Shown: positions 48,459-58,385 of the stretch, piece after piece
Layout of the letters: each line of letters opens with the position of its first letter
How positions within the stretch are numbered: position 1 is the first letter of the stretch
NCBI RefSeq assembly: GCF_002954705.1
Contig: NZ_MSCO01000002.1
Location: forward strand, 1,385,263 to 1,449,262
DNA length: 64,000 bases
Source of the DNA: Aliivibrio sifiae
GTDB lineage: Bacteria > Pseudomonadota > Gammaproteobacteria > Enterobacterales > Vibrionaceae
Direction: 5' to 3'
Program-made: the position numbers and the translations under genes
The notes under the pieces: model-generated
Databases searched by the model: none
Seen by the model: only the letters and a program-made list of their open reading frames with translations
Told to the model about the DNA's origin: nothing

Positions 48459-48663
48459 ATGATCAAGTTGTATTTTGAATTTATCAATCCTATGTTTTAT
48501 GAAGTGATCCTTTAGGAACCCTTATAGAATATACATTCACTGTAATTTATCAGATTGGTATCATGCTTCCGATAAATTTGTATTCTTGATCATGCTTCCT
48601 TTAAATTAAGTCCAATTTACAGTACATATATCTTCATTTCCCTATAATTCATACCTTGATCAT
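48459..48663. promoter_or_regulatory. Three further 12-mer-type sites right of the origin core
   Basis: ATGATCAAGTTG (48459-48470, plus), ATGATCAAGAAT (48582-48593, minus) and ATGATCAAGGTA (48652-48663, minus), each preceded by AGAA- or GAAGC-type bases. Their placement matches the negative-control region (incII) of vibrio ori2. Confidence 0.6.
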
Positions 48664-48794
48664 GCTTCATTTTATCTAATTTTTAGCTCCCTTTTATCTC
48701 TCCATAAGATACATTTTTATCATTATTTTTCCCGTTTTTTTATTGAAAATACAAGCTCCGTAATATAGGGATTTAATTTCACGCTTCCGTAGAA

Positions 48795-48809
48795 ATTTAC
48801 ACTGTAAAT
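48795..48809. promoter_or_regulatory. parS2-type site upstream of parA
   Basis: ATTTACACTGTAAAT fits the published parS2 consensus NTTTACANTGTAAAN for vibrio ParB2. It lies 215 bp before the parA start. Confidence 0.88.
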
Positions 48810-49023
48810 TTATATTAAGTGACGCCGTAACACTTTTACTATTTGGACTTTACCCATTAGTTATAGAGATAAAATCGTGATCTATTTAACATAAATAACA
48901 GCTTTGTTAGTTATTTTTTCTTTTTAATGTATATCACATAATTAAATTCATGTTCAGCAATTAGTTGAAATTCAAGTTTATTGCTGTACAATTCTTTTCA
49001 TAGTTACATTACTGGCGGATATT

Positions 49024-50247
49024 ATGAATAGAGAAAAAACCATTGCTAATTTAGCTGCATTGGCAGAACAGACTCAACAAGTGCAGTCTGATCGCATCGA
49101 GTTGGTTCTTGAAGAACGAAATAATGAACATTTCCCTCCAATGTCTAAAGCAATGATGGAAACTCGTTCTGGTCTAACTAGAAGGAAGTTAGATGAAGCG
49201 ATCACTCGTTTAGAATCTGAAGGCCATCAATTTACAAAAAATAATGCGAATCATTATTCGATTTCATTAACTGAAGCACATATGTTGATGGATGCAGCAG
49301 GAATGCCTGCGTTTCATGAGCAGAAAAAAAATGTGAATAATAAGCCTTGGGTTGTAAATGTTCAAAACCAAAAAGGTGGTACAGGTAAGTCAATGAGTGC
49401 AGTGCACCTTGCTGCTTGTTTAGCTCTAAATTTAGAAAAGCGTTACCGCATTTGTTTAATCGATTTAGATCCTCAAGGGTCACTTCGTCTTTTCTTAAAC
49501 CCTCAAATTAGTGTTTCAGAACAGGACACCATCTATTCAGCCGTAGATATTATGTTGGATAATGTCCCTGAAAACGAAGTTATTGATGGTCAGTTTATGG
49601 CTAAAAATGTACTTCTAAATACACAATATCCAAACTTGAAAACTATTTCTGCCTTCCCTGAAGATGCGATGTTTAACGCAGAAGCGTGGCAAGATCTATC
49701 AACAAATGGTTCTCTTGATATTGTTAAGTTATTAAAGGAAAAGGTGATTGACCCAATTGCTGATCAGTTTGATGTGATCATGATTGATACTGGACCACAT
49801 GTTGATCCATTAGTTTGGAATGCAATGTATGCATCAAATTCACTGTTAATCCCATGTGCTGCAAAGCGCTTAGACTGGGCATCAACGGTGAACTTTTTCC
49901 AACACTTACCAACAGTGTATGAAATGTTCCCTGAAGATTGGCATGGTTTAGAGTTTGTTCGCCTTATGCCAACGATGTTTGAAGATGACAATAAGAAACA
50001 AGTTTCAGTATTAACTGAAATGAATTATTTATTAGCTGATCAAGTTATGATGGCGACGATACCACGCAGCCGTGCATTTGAAATTTGTGCTGATACCTAC
50101 AGTACTGTTTTTGATTTAACCGCTGCTGATTTTGAAGGTGGTAAAAAAACATTGGCAGTTGCTCAAGATGCAGTTAAGAAAAGTGCATTAGAATTTGAGC
50201 GAGTACTTCACAGTCACTGGAATTCGTTAAATAAAGGGGAGTACTAA
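49024..50247 (+). CDS. parA: Chromosome II partition ATPase ParA
   Basis: ParA2 is the P1/P7-type Walker ATPase that positions the chromosome II origin. An N-terminal DNA-binding/helix-turn-helix part (~1-100: ETRSGLTRRKLDEAITRLES) precedes the deviant Walker box KGGTGKS (Lys117, Lys122). DLDPQGSL and DVIMIDTGPH follow. Length 407 aa matches chromosome II ParA. GGCGG precedes the ATG. parB starts 3 bp after the stop, so they form one operon that is divergent from rctB. Confidence 0.96.
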   Translation: MNREKTIANLAALAEQTQQVQSDRIELVLEERNNEHFPPMSKAMMETRSGLTRRKLDEAITRLESEGHQFTKNNANHYSISLTEAHMLMDAAGMPAFHEQKKNVNNKPWVVNVQNQKGGTGKSMSAVHLAACLALNLEKRYRICLIDLDPQGSLRLFLNPQISVSEQDTIYSAVDIMLDNVPENEVIDGQFMAKNVLLNTQYPNLKTISAFPEDAMFNAEAWQDLSTNGSLDIVKLLKEKVIDPIADQFDVIMIDTGPHVDPLVWNAMYASNSLLIPCAAKRLDWASTVNFFQHLPTVYEMFPEDWHGLEFVRLMPTMFEDDNKKQVSVLTEMNYLLADQVMMATIPRSRAFEICADTYSTVFDLTAADFEGGKKTLAVAQDAVKKSALEFERVLHSHWNSLNKGEY

Positions 50248-50250
50248 TCC

Positions 50251-51225
50251 ATGGCAATTAAAACTTCAGACTTAAATGCTAAGTTATTTGGTAAAACAAA
50301 TAAGCGCAGAGCGACGACTCCAGTAGAAGCACAAAAAGCAGCAAAATCTCAAGCTCAAGTGATTGAATTAGCAGTTGCTGGTGAAGATATGGTTACCTTT
50401 GAATTACGTAAAATTCTAGCGAAAGACGTGCGTAATTCGACGGTTGTTTTTGCTGAAAATGCTCGTGAACAATCATTTCTAACTGAGCATGCTTTATCGG
50501 ATATTTTAACGACACTACGTGATCGTGGACAGCAATATCCTGCTGTTGGTCGTATTGTTGAAGGTGGAAAAATAGAGGTTCTTGACGGTAGCCGTCGTCG
50601 TATGTCATGTATTTTGGCAGAACAAGATTTCTTAATTTACGTTGCTGAAGGGATTAATACAAAGCACGCTAAGTTTCTTTCTGATGTAGCTAATGCTCAT
50701 AAACCACTTTCATTATATGAACGTGGTAAAGAAATGCATGCGATGCTTGCTCGTGGTGACGTTGCTGATCAAAAAGAACTGGCTAAAGTGTGTCAATGTA
50801 GTGAAGCTTTAGTGAGTGGCGCACTAAAAGCTGCGACATTACCTTTAGAATTGTTACAAGCATATCCAAGTGTGAGTGAGATTGGTCGTCCAACCGTTGT
50901 TAAGCTTCATAAGCTCTATAATACGCTGTCTGACGAGGAACAAAAAATCTTGCTTGGACAATGTGCAGGCGAACAAGGAGCGGTCTGGACGCGTTCTACT
51001 GCGCTTGGTGTGAGTAGAATGACGAAAGAAGTGACAGAACTTATTGAAGTTTGGGTTGAAGATTTATTACCAAAAAGAGAAGCGGCTAAGCCATTAAGTA
51101 CTGAATTGGTAAAAGGTCGAGCTTCATATAAACGTAAAGGTTCGGCTTTGACTCTGAATTTGAAAAAAGTCGATGATGCATTAATGGAAGATATTTTGGC
51201 GTACATTAGTCAAAAAATATCTTAA
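50251..51225 (+). CDS. parB: Chromosome II partition protein ParB
   Basis: ParB2 binds parS2 palindromes and stimulates ParA. Residues ~75-180 form the ParB/Srx CTPase-like domain (GRIVEGGKIEVLDGSRRRMS, KPLSLYERGKEM). A helix-turn-helix follows (KELAKVCQCSEALVSGALKAA), and then a C-terminal dimerisation domain. Length 324 aa is typical. Ribosome binding site AAAGGGGAG overlaps the end of parA. Confidence 0.96.
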   Translation: MAIKTSDLNAKLFGKTNKRRATTPVEAQKAAKSQAQVIELAVAGEDMVTFELRKILAKDVRNSTVVFAENAREQSFLTEHALSDILTTLRDRGQQYPAVGRIVEGGKIEVLDGSRRRMSCILAEQDFLIYVAEGINTKHAKFLSDVANAHKPLSLYERGKEMHAMLARGDVADQKELAKVCQCSEALVSGALKAATLPLELLQAYPSVSEIGRPTVVKLHKLYNTLSDEEQKILLGQCAGEQGAVWTRSTALGVSRMTKEVTELIEVWVEDLLPKREAAKPLSTELVKGRASYKRKGSALTLNLKKVDDALMEDILAYISQKIS

Positions 51226-51252
51226 TACATTTATTAGCCATTAACTTTCAAT

Positions 51253-51294
51253 AAAAAAGAGCCAGATTTAGTTAACTAAGTCTGGCTCTTTTTT
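51253..51294. terminator. Bidirectional terminator between parB and the MazG-like gene
   Basis: AAAAAAGAGCCAGATTTA pairs with TAAGTCTGGCTCTTTTTT with a single G-T wobble. It serves both converging genes. Confidence 0.95.
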
Positions 51295-51324
51295 ATTTGA
51301 ATCGTAGTTTGTCTTATTCTAAGA

Positions 51325-51903
51325 TTAGACTAACGGCGCAAGATCTGCAGGTCGGTAGTTTACTGATTTTAAAACCTTCCCTTGTTTAATAACTTTATTT
51401 TCTAATTCTACGTTTTTAGCGCATTTAGCGATGATGAATCCGCCTTTTTCAGTAGACATCAGTTCAATGCCTTGCTCTGCGTAGAACGTTTTTGTTGCTT
51501 GGTATTCATCTTCTGTTTTACACACTTTACTCATGTTGCTTGAATGTACTTCATCCCAACATGGTACAAAATCGATATCTAAGTTTTTTGCAACGTTTAA
51601 TAGAAGGTCAATTAAATATGAGATGCTTAGGTTGTTTTCTAAATTTTTCGTACCTAAATGTACTGCTCGTCCCATTAAAACATAAACAGTATCCACAATA
51701 GCATCAGCTTGTTCTATCTTGCTGTCTGCTTCAGCTAATTCCGTCAACTCTTCGATTGCTAAGGAGGTATGTAATAGGTCATTTTTTTCATCTAATGATT
51801 CAGGTGCTTCTACTGCTAAGTCAAAGGTACTTCTAAATTGTTCGATGTCTTGATATAGCTTTTGGTAGATAGGTTGAGTTAGTTGACTTAAATGCATGGT
51901 CAT
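51325..51903 (-). CDS. MazG/PRA-PH-like nucleoside triphosphate pyrophosphohydrolase
   Basis: An all-alpha NTP-pyrophosphohydrolase, probably hydrolysing (d)NTPs to monophosphates. The metal-binding motif EELTELAEAD (near residue 52) and the following ADAIVDTVYVLMG with Asp residues are visible. The last 50 residues are a small beta-rich extension (GGFIIAKCAKNVEL). Length 192 aa fits the phage/vibrio type. It is a single gene, divergent from tmcA. Confidence 0.8.
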   Translation of the reverse strand: MTMHLSQLTQPIYQKLYQDIEQFRSTFDLAVEAPESLDEKNDLLHTSLAIEELTELAEADSKIEQADAIVDTVYVLMGRAVHLGTKNLENNLSISYLIDLLLNVAKNLDIDFVPCWDEVHSSNMSKVCKTEDEYQATKTFYAEQGIELMSTEKGGFIIAKCAKNVELENKVIKQGKVLKSVNYRPADLAPLV

Positions 51904-52030
51904 TCCTAAATGATGAAGGCTTAAATGTAATAAGCATTATACCTTCTCCGGATTTGTCTCGTCATACTTTCTTTTCTTAATAGATAGAAAATATTCATCT
52001 CATGCTACAATTTATGCATAATATCTTCTT

Positions 52031-54157
52031 ATGTTAATGGACTTTTCTGCAATGCTTTTTGCGCTGTCATTTCTAAATACGTTATCTTCTTATGCTGCGA
52101 GTGGTTATATCCGTTATCCCATTTTGCTTGAAGGTTCAAAGCTATGGTGTGAATCATTATTAGATTCTTTTTTTATTCAGCAAAGTTCTCGATTTACTAA
52201 CGTTGAATTATACGGTGATTTAACTATTTCTGGGCATACGGCTTTTCCTATTAAGTCTGCTTTAAAGAAATTAGGCCAAGAAACCGATTGTTTAGTTATC
52301 GATATTTCTCATGAATTTAATGCGAATGCCATTAACGCAGTATGTGGAACCGTTGTTGGTGGGGGGCTAGTTTTTTTTATTCGTACTAATACCTCTTCAC
52401 TTTCTCCTGTGGTTAGTCATTGGTTATCGCACTTTGTAACTCAAATGGTGTGCTTAAAAGAAACGGGTTCCGATTGCGTATTACCTGAAAATCCTCTTTT
52501 AATTGATGATATGCCTAAATGGAATGATGCGGTTTATCGTTCATCGGATCAAGAGATCGCAGTAAGCGCTATTCAAAAAGTAGTTACAGGCCACTCAAAG
52601 CGGCCATTAGTCATGACTGCCGATCGTGGGAGAGGTAAGTCATCAGCCCTTGGAATTGCAATTGCTGAGTTAGCAATGGAACGCTCTTTAGTTATTGGTG
52701 TAACGGCACCACAACGTGCAAGTGTCGATGAAATCTTTATACATGCTGAACGTATTGCACGATTGAAGAATGTTGATGTAAGTAATCAAAAAAATAAATT
52801 AATGATTAATGATACTCAAATTGTTTATATCGCCCCTGATGAATTATTGAGAAACCCTCAGTATTTAGATTTATTGTGTGTGGACGAAGCCGCTGCTATT
52901 CCTGCTCCTATATTACTTTCTTTAGTTGAACAATATTCACGTATGGTTTTTTCCACAACGATTAATGGTTACGAAGGAACTGGGCGTGGTTTTGAAATTA
53001 AATTTAAGAAGCAGTTAGCACAATTGCGACCTAGTTATCGTTCTATTGAAATGCAACAACCGATCCGATGGAGTATTAATGACCCACTTGAGCTTTGGTT
53101 GTCTGCTGTTTTCCTATTAAATCATCTGGAAGATCTATCCTCTTCATGTGAAGAGTTGTCTCTATCATCGATAGATTACTTTTCTTTATCTATTTCAGAC
53201 TTACTAGATAATGCTGAACTTGCTCAATCTTTATTTTCGCTACTTGTCTCTGCTCACTATCAAACATCTCCTAATGATTGGTTATCATTATTAACGGATC
53301 CAACACTTTCTTGTTGGATAGGTGTTGATACTGACTCAAAAAGGTTACTTTGCTGTGCTTTATTATCAAAAGAAGGCGAGCTAGATAGTGATTTAGTTAA
53401 TGATGTTCAATATGGCAAAAGAAGACCTAAAGGGCATTTAGCGCCTGTATCTCTAACCCAAACATTATGTATTGATGAGCCAGCACTTCAAACTAGCATT
53501 AGAGTGATGCGAATCGCGGTTGCGGTTGGGCATCAACATAATGGAGTTGGCTCTCATTTTATAGAAGCGATTGAAGATTATTACTCAGAAGAGGGGATCA
53601 ATTATCTCAGTACTAGCTTTGGCTCAACACCTGAACTTAATAATTTCTGGCGTGCTCTTGGTTTTGAATTTGTTCGTTTAGGCATTAGTAAAGATAAAGC
53701 CAGTGGTACGCATTCCTTATTAGCAGTGAAATCATTAAGCTATGATGCTGAGACCTGGTTACCTGCAGCTAAAGAGTATTTTAGAACCTCTTTTCCTGAG
53801 CAGTTAATGTCTACTTTTTCAGAGTTGAATTATGATGAGGTTCTCAGCTTACTTGCGGATATTTCTGATATAGAGCCAATAAGCCCTTTAATGAAAAAAC
53901 GCATTACTATTTTTATTGAAGGGGGAGGAGGTTTTGAATTGCTTCAGTATGAATTACGTCATTTTGTATTATCTAATATTGAGGTCTTATCTTCGTTAAG
54001 CAATCAACAACAAAAAGTTGTTATTACGAAAATAATTCAGAGTCATGATTGGCATTCAGTTATTGCTCAATGTGAGCTAATTGGCCGTAAGAATGCAGAA
54101 GCAGTACTTCGAGAGTGTATCAAAGTCATGGTTCATAATTTACAGTGTAAATCCTAA
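52031..54157 (+). CDS. tmcA: tRNA(Met) cytidine acetyltransferase TmcA
   Basis: TmcA uses acetyl-CoA and ATP to make N4-acetylcytidine at the wobble base of elongator tRNA-Met. The RNA helicase module has Walker A ADRGRGKS near residue 200 and DEAAAIP (Walker B). The GNAT acetyltransferase module is near 470-560 (RIAVAVGHQHNGVGSHFIEA). The tail helical domain binds tRNA. Length 708 aa is in the family range; the ATG at 52037 is an alternative start. The last ten codons overlap a parS2-type palindrome. Confidence 0.95.
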   Translation: MLMDFSAMLFALSFLNTLSSYAASGYIRYPILLEGSKLWCESLLDSFFIQQSSRFTNVELYGDLTISGHTAFPIKSALKKLGQETDCLVIDISHEFNANAINAVCGTVVGGGLVFFIRTNTSSLSPVVSHWLSHFVTQMVCLKETGSDCVLPENPLLIDDMPKWNDAVYRSSDQEIAVSAIQKVVTGHSKRPLVMTADRGRGKSSALGIAIAELAMERSLVIGVTAPQRASVDEIFIHAERIARLKNVDVSNQKNKLMINDTQIVYIAPDELLRNPQYLDLLCVDEAAAIPAPILLSLVEQYSRMVFSTTINGYEGTGRGFEIKFKKQLAQLRPSYRSIEMQQPIRWSINDPLELWLSAVFLLNHLEDLSSSCEELSLSSIDYFSLSISDLLDNAELAQSLFSLLVSAHYQTSPNDWLSLLTDPTLSCWIGVDTDSKRLLCCALLSKEGELDSDLVNDVQYGKRRPKGHLAPVSLTQTLCIDEPALQTSIRVMRIAVAVGHQHNGVGSHFIEAIEDYYSEEGINYLSTSFGSTPELNNFWRALGFEFVRLGISKDKASGTHSLLAVKSLSYDAETWLPAAKEYFRTSFPEQLMSTFSELNYDEVLSLLADISDIEPISPLMKKRITIFIEGGGGFELLQYELRHFVLSNIEVLSSLSNQQQKVVITKIIQSHDWHSVIAQCELIGRKNAEAVLRECIKVMVHNLQCKS
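54138..54152. promoter_or_regulatory. parS2-type site inside the 3' end of tmcA
   Basis: ATTTACAGTGTAAAT, a perfect fit to NTTTACANTGTAAAN, encodes the penultimate residues of TmcA. Confidence 0.88.
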
Positions 54158-54183
54158 TTCCTTTGATTTTAAATCCCACCTTA

Positions 54184-54198
54184 ATTTACAGTGTAAAT
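54184..54198. promoter_or_regulatory. parS2-type site downstream of tmcA
   Basis: ATTTACAGTGTAAAT, identical to the site 46 bp upstream. Confidence 0.88.
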
Positions 54199-54215
54199 CG
54201 ATTCCCCTAATTTTA

Positions 54216-54230
54216 ATTTACACTGTAAAT
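54216..54230. promoter_or_regulatory. parS2-type site downstream of tmcA
   Basis: ATTTACACTGTAAAT, third member of the cluster, 32 bp from the previous site. Confidence 0.88.
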
Positions 54231-54368
54231 CAACCTTATAAATTCTTTTCTCATTTTGTAACCAAGCCCATAAAATATAGACAATTAACCTAGTGAGTTA
54301 TTCATAAATGCTATACTCTTAATGTAATAAGAATGTTATTCATTTATACGATGTCTAGGGATACAGAA

Positions 54369-55760
54369 ATGAATGAAAAAGGATTTAATAATTTAAAAAA
54401 AGAAGAGCTGGATTTTGTAGACGATAGAACAGCTGCTTTACTTTTAAATACGCCAACAAACGCTAAAATAATTTTATGGATAATTGCTATTTTCTTCGGC
54501 ATCGCGATTGCTTGGGCATCGTGGGCTGAGATCGACAAAGTTACTGTTGGTCAAGGTAAAGTGATTCCTTCATCTCAATTGCAAGTTGTTCAAAACCTTG
54601 AGGGTGGACTAGTAAAAGAGATGCTAGTCAAAGAAGGCGATAAGGTGACAAAGGGTCAACAATTATTATTAATTGATGATACTCGTTTTCGCTCTGATTT
54701 TAGAGAAAGGAAAAAACAACTAATCAATCTTACTGCAAGTGCAATGCAATTGTCTGCTTCAATGGACAGTATTTTAATTCAAGATATTAATAGTAAAAAA
54801 CGCTGGAAAGAATCAGTAATTCTATCTACTGATAAATTAAAATTTGAAGAAGAGTTTATTAAAGAAAATCCAGTTGTAGTTAGAAGACAAATGGCCGAAT
54901 ACAAAGCGGACATGAATAATTTAAAAAACCGCATTAATGTATTTGATCAGCAAGTCAGACAAAAGCAACAAGATCTCGTTGAAATCAAATCTCGTGTTAG
55001 AAGTTTAAAAGGAAGTTATGGGCTGGCTAAGAAAGAACTAGATATAACTAAACCGTTAGCAGACGAAGGTGTTGTTCCTAGGATTGAGCTTCTCAAGTTA
55101 CAGCGACAAGTTAACGATACAAAACGAGAGTTAACGTCGACTGAATTAAAAATCCCAGTATTAACTTCAACCATTCAAGAAGCGGTATTAAACCGAATAG
55201 ATGCAGCCCTTAAATTTCGTTCAGAACAGCAAGAAAAATTAAACAGCATACAAGATAAGCTTTCTGCGTTAACAGAGTCACAAGTTGGATTGAAAGATAA
55301 AGTAAATCGAACTATTGTGCTTTCTCCTGTAACAGGAACAATTAAGAAAATCTATATTAATACCGTAGGTGGTGTTATTCAGCCAGGTATGGACTTAATT
55401 GAGATTGTACCTACAGAAGATACTTTGTTGATTGAAGCTAAAATCGCACCACAAGATATTGCTTTTTTAAGACCGGGCCTTCCTGCTATTGTGAAATTTA
55501 GTGCTTATGATTTTACTCGTTATGGTGGGTTGAAGGGAACGTTAGAGCATATCAGTGCTGATACTATTCAGGATGAAGAAGGAAATAGCTTTTATCTGGT
55601 TCGGGTACGAACTTCGCAAGAAGATTTAGCAGAGAAAACACAGTTTTATATTATTCCGGGAATGACAACTTCTGTAGATATTATTACTGGAAAGCGAAGT
55701 GTTTTAGATTACTTACTTAAACCTATAATTCAAGTGAAAGGGTCTGCATTTAAAGAGTGA
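54369..55760 (+). CDS. lapC: Type I secretion periplasmic adaptor (HlyD/LapC family)
   Basis: LapC links the LapB ABC exporter to the outer-membrane LapE channel. The start is set at 54369 because AGGGA lies eight bases before this ATG. One membrane helix (IILWIIAIFFGIAIAWASWA, ~33-53) is followed by a biotinyl-lipoyl-like hairpin (GKVIPSSQLQVVQNLEGG). A long coiled coil covers ~95-310, and the C-terminal beta-barrel contains APQDIAFLRPGLPAIVKF. Length 464 aa. It is first gene of a likely lapC-lapG-lapD-lapB operon. A TATACT near 54312 could be its -10 element. Confidence 0.92.
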   Translation: MNEKGFNNLKKEELDFVDDRTAALLLNTPTNAKIILWIIAIFFGIAIAWASWAEIDKVTVGQGKVIPSSQLQVVQNLEGGLVKEMLVKEGDKVTKGQQLLLIDDTRFRSDFRERKKQLINLTASAMQLSASMDSILIQDINSKKRWKESVILSTDKLKFEEEFIKENPVVVRRQMAEYKADMNNLKNRINVFDQQVRQKQQDLVEIKSRVRSLKGSYGLAKKELDITKPLADEGVVPRIELLKLQRQVNDTKRELTSTELKIPVLTSTIQEAVLNRIDAALKFRSEQQEKLNSIQDKLSALTESQVGLKDKVNRTIVLSPVTGTIKKIYINTVGGVIQPGMDLIEIVPTEDTLLIEAKIAPQDIAFLRPGLPAIVKFSAYDFTRYGGLKGTLEHISADTIQDEEGNSFYLVRVRTSQEDLAEKTQFYIIPGMTTSVDIITGKRSVLDYLLKPIIQVKGSAFKE

Positions 55761-55785
55761 TAATGAATAAGGAGAGTAATAAATA

Positions 55786-56454
55786 ATGAGAGCTAAGTGG
55801 TTATTCATTATCCCTCTCACTATATTCTCTCTAGCAACAATCGCTTTAACCAAACAAGATAATCTTTGGATTAAAGCAGTAAAAGAAGAGTATGGAGAGA
55901 GAGCATCAAGGCGAGTTAATGCTTGGCGTGAACTCATATCAGAGTTAGATAATAAAAAAGAGAAAGAACAGTTAGTCGGTATTAATCAATTTTTTAATCA
56001 ATTGTATTTTGTCGATGATATTAAGCTTTGGGGGAAAAAAGATTATTGGGCTACGCCACTAGAGTTCTTGGGAAGTAATGCAGGAGATTGTGAAGATTTT
56101 ACTATTGCAAAATATTTTTCTTTATTAGAACTTGGCGTACCGGATAAAAAATTAAGATTAATTTATTTGAAAGCGTTAGAGCTAAATCAATTTCATATGG
56201 TGTTGGCGTATTATCCAACACCATCTTCGATCCCTTTAATTTTAGATAATATAGATAAAGAAATAAAGCCAGCCACAGAGCGTACCGATTTATTACCTAT
56301 TTATAGTTTTAACGGTCAACATCTGTGGCTAATGAAAGGTAAAGGAAACGGACAACAGGCAGGTAAATCTTCGCGACTAAGCTTATGGAATGATTTACGA
56401 GCAAGAAATAAAGGCCTGAGATTAAACCACCCAATTATAAATTATGATGAGTAG
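55786..56454 (+). CDS. lapG: Periplasmic adhesin protease LapG
   Basis: LapG is a calcium-dependent transglutaminase-like cysteine protease that cuts the N-terminal retention module of Lap adhesins at an Ala-Ala pair. The signal peptide spans ~1-22. The catalytic triad is visible: Cys102 in GDCEDF, His137 in LNQFHMVLAYY and Asp154 in LILDN. The Trp-Gly-Lys and WATPLEFLG segment upstream is typical. Length 222 aa fits. It overlaps lapD by 11 bp. The presumed target site lies in the adhesin at 63258-63275. Confidence 0.94.
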   Translation: MRAKWLFIIPLTIFSLATIALTKQDNLWIKAVKEEYGERASRRVNAWRELISELDNKKEKEQLVGINQFFNQLYFVDDIKLWGKKDYWATPLEFLGSNAGDCEDFTIAKYFSLLELGVPDKKLRLIYLKALELNQFHMVLAYYPTPSSIPLILDNIDKEIKPATERTDLLPIYSFNGQHLWLMKGKGNGQQAGKSSRLSLWNDLRARNKGLRLNHPIINYDE

Positions 56455-58384
56455 CCAAATGACATTATATAAACAGCTAGTATCATGGATGACAGCCGTC
56501 TTTTTAATATTAATGATCTCTGTCTTTGCCATTGAATTTTTTAATACAAAAGCATTTTTGGAAAACCAGCAACGCTCGGAAGTAAATAATAGTATCAATA
56601 CTGTTGGTTTAGCACTAGCCCCATATCTAGAAAACGAAGATAAAGTTGCTGCTGAATCTGTTATTAACGCTTTATTCGATGGTAGTTATTATTCTGCTGT
56701 ACGTTTAACGTTACTCAGTACTAATGATGAGATAGTTAGAGTTTACCCATTAAGAATAGATACAGTGCCCCAATGGTTTTCTGATCTGCATTTATTTCGT
56801 GTTATTTCAGAAAATCGTACTATTACTAGTGGCTGGTTACAGCTGGCAGAAGTAGAGATTGTGACTAACCCTGCTTATGCTTATCAACAGTTATGGTTGG
56901 CATTCACGCAGCTACTAACTACTTTTGCAATCATTATGTTGGCCGGCGTTATTATCATTGTTTTTGTTGTTAAGAGGGCATTAGCACCATTACAATTAAT
57001 AATTGTGAAGATGAAAGAGGTTTCTGAAAATAATTTTAGTAATGAATTAGAGAAACCAAAAACGAAAGATCTTGAAGCTGTGATTGTTGGTATAAATTCC
57101 ATGTCATCTCAAATAGCACAAAGCTTTAAGTCCCAAGCAAAAGAAGCAGAGAAGTTGAGAGATAAAGTTTATCTTGATCCTATTTCAGGATTAGGAAATC
57201 GAGCTTTCTTTATGGCTCAACTTAATACTTGGTTATCTGAGTCAGCTAAAGGTGGTATTGCTTTATTTAGAGTTAATTTTATAAATAAAGTGTATGAAGA
57301 AGAAGGTTATGAAGCTGGAGATGAAAAAGTTAGAGAGCTTGCGGATTTGTTAAAAATCACACTGCCTTCAACAAATGTCATCCTTACTCGACTTAACTCT
57401 TATGAATTTGGTTTTATTTTTCCAAATATAGAAGAAGAAGAACTGAAATTAGCCGCAGAAAATATTATTGCGTATACCCAAGATATTAAAGGTGATCCAA
57501 CAGCTACTGCCCCTATTGATGCTAATCTTGGTGTTGTATTTAATGAATCAAGAAAAACAACAACAGATATATTATCGTTAGCTGATAATGCTCTAACTCA
57601 GGCTCATACGAGTCCAGAATTACTCTTTGGTTATATTGCAGATGAGAGTGAGCATGAGTTAATGGGTAAACAACAATGGAAACAATTTGTTGATGAAGCG
57701 ATAAATGAGCATTTGTTTGATTTTACATTGCAACTAGCGACAACCCGCGATGGTGCTGTTTTTCATCAAGAAGTATTTTCTGCTATTGAAAAAGATAATC
57801 AACGATACTCTGCTAATCAATATTTATTTGCTCTTGAACAATTGAATGAAACAACTTCTTTTGACCAGTTTGTTATTCGTTCTATGATTGAGCGTATTGT
57901 TAGCGGAGAAATAACTCAACCAGTTGCTATTAACTTAGCGAATCGAAGTATTGAGGATCCAAGTTTTGTTCGTTGGTTAACAAACTCATTGAAAAAGCAT
58001 AAATCAATTGCACAGCTACTTCACTTTGAGATCCAAGAAACGTCATTTATTGATAATGAAGATCATACTGCATTATTGTGTAATGTGATTCGTTCATCAG
58101 GTTCTGAGTTCGGTGTTGATAATTTCGGACGAAATTTTGAATCATTAGAATATATAGAAACGTTCAGGCCTAAATACGTGAAATTGGATTATTTATTTAC
58201 TCATCAACTTGATGATGAAAAGCAACGTTACATCGTTGCTTCTATTTCTAGAACTGCTCAAAATTTAGGGGTTATTACTATTGCGTCACGAGTTGAGAAT
58301 AAAGAACAACTTGAGCTGCTCTCTGAACATCATATTGATGTTTTCCAAGGCTTTTTTGTTAATGAAAAAGTAAAAGGTGAATAA
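56444..58384 (+). CDS. lapD: c-di-GMP receptor LapD
   Basis: LapD sits in the inner membrane. When c-di-GMP binds inside, its periplasmic domain sequesters LapG so the adhesin stays on the surface. Two membrane helices (~12-30 and ~152-176) flank a LapD/MoxY-type periplasmic domain containing the Trp-rich loop (SGWLQLAEVEIVTNPAYAY). A HAMP domain follows, then degenerate GGDEF (Asn318-Ser-Tyr-Glu-Phe) and EAL (Glu443-Val-Phe) domains. Both lack catalytic residues, as in known LapD proteins. Length 646 aa. Start overlaps lapG; stop meets lapB. Confidence 0.94.
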   Translation: MMSSQMTLYKQLVSWMTAVFLILMISVFAIEFFNTKAFLENQQRSEVNNSINTVGLALAPYLENEDKVAAESVINALFDGSYYSAVRLTLLSTNDEIVRVYPLRIDTVPQWFSDLHLFRVISENRTITSGWLQLAEVEIVTNPAYAYQQLWLAFTQLLTTFAIIMLAGVIIIVFVVKRALAPLQLIIVKMKEVSENNFSNELEKPKTKDLEAVIVGINSMSSQIAQSFKSQAKEAEKLRDKVYLDPISGLGNRAFFMAQLNTWLSESAKGGIALFRVNFINKVYEEEGYEAGDEKVRELADLLKITLPSTNVILTRLNSYEFGFIFPNIEEEELKLAAENIIAYTQDIKGDPTATAPIDANLGVVFNESRKTTTDILSLADNALTQAHTSPELLFGYIADESEHELMGKQQWKQFVDEAINEHLFDFTLQLATTRDGAVFHQEVFSAIEKDNQRYSANQYLFALEQLNETTSFDQFVIRSMIERIVSGEITQPVAINLANRSIEDPSFVRWLTNSLKKHKSIAQLLHFEIQETSFIDNEDHTALLCNVIRSSGSEFGVDNFGRNFESLEYIETFRPKYVKLDYLFTHQLDDEKQRYIVASISRTAQNLGVITIASRVENKEQLELLSEHHIDVFQGFFVNEKVKGE

Positions 58385-58385
58385 A

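Larger units (their letters stand above)
47951..49023. other. Origin of chromosome II (ori2) between rctB and parA
   Basis: A 1.07-kb non-coding region with the six-12-mer array, a perfect DnaA box, an AT-rich stretch (48297-48450) suited to unwinding, three additional 12-mer-type sites to the right and one parS2-type palindrome. Its position between rctB and parAB and its content match vibrio ori2. Confidence 0.93.
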
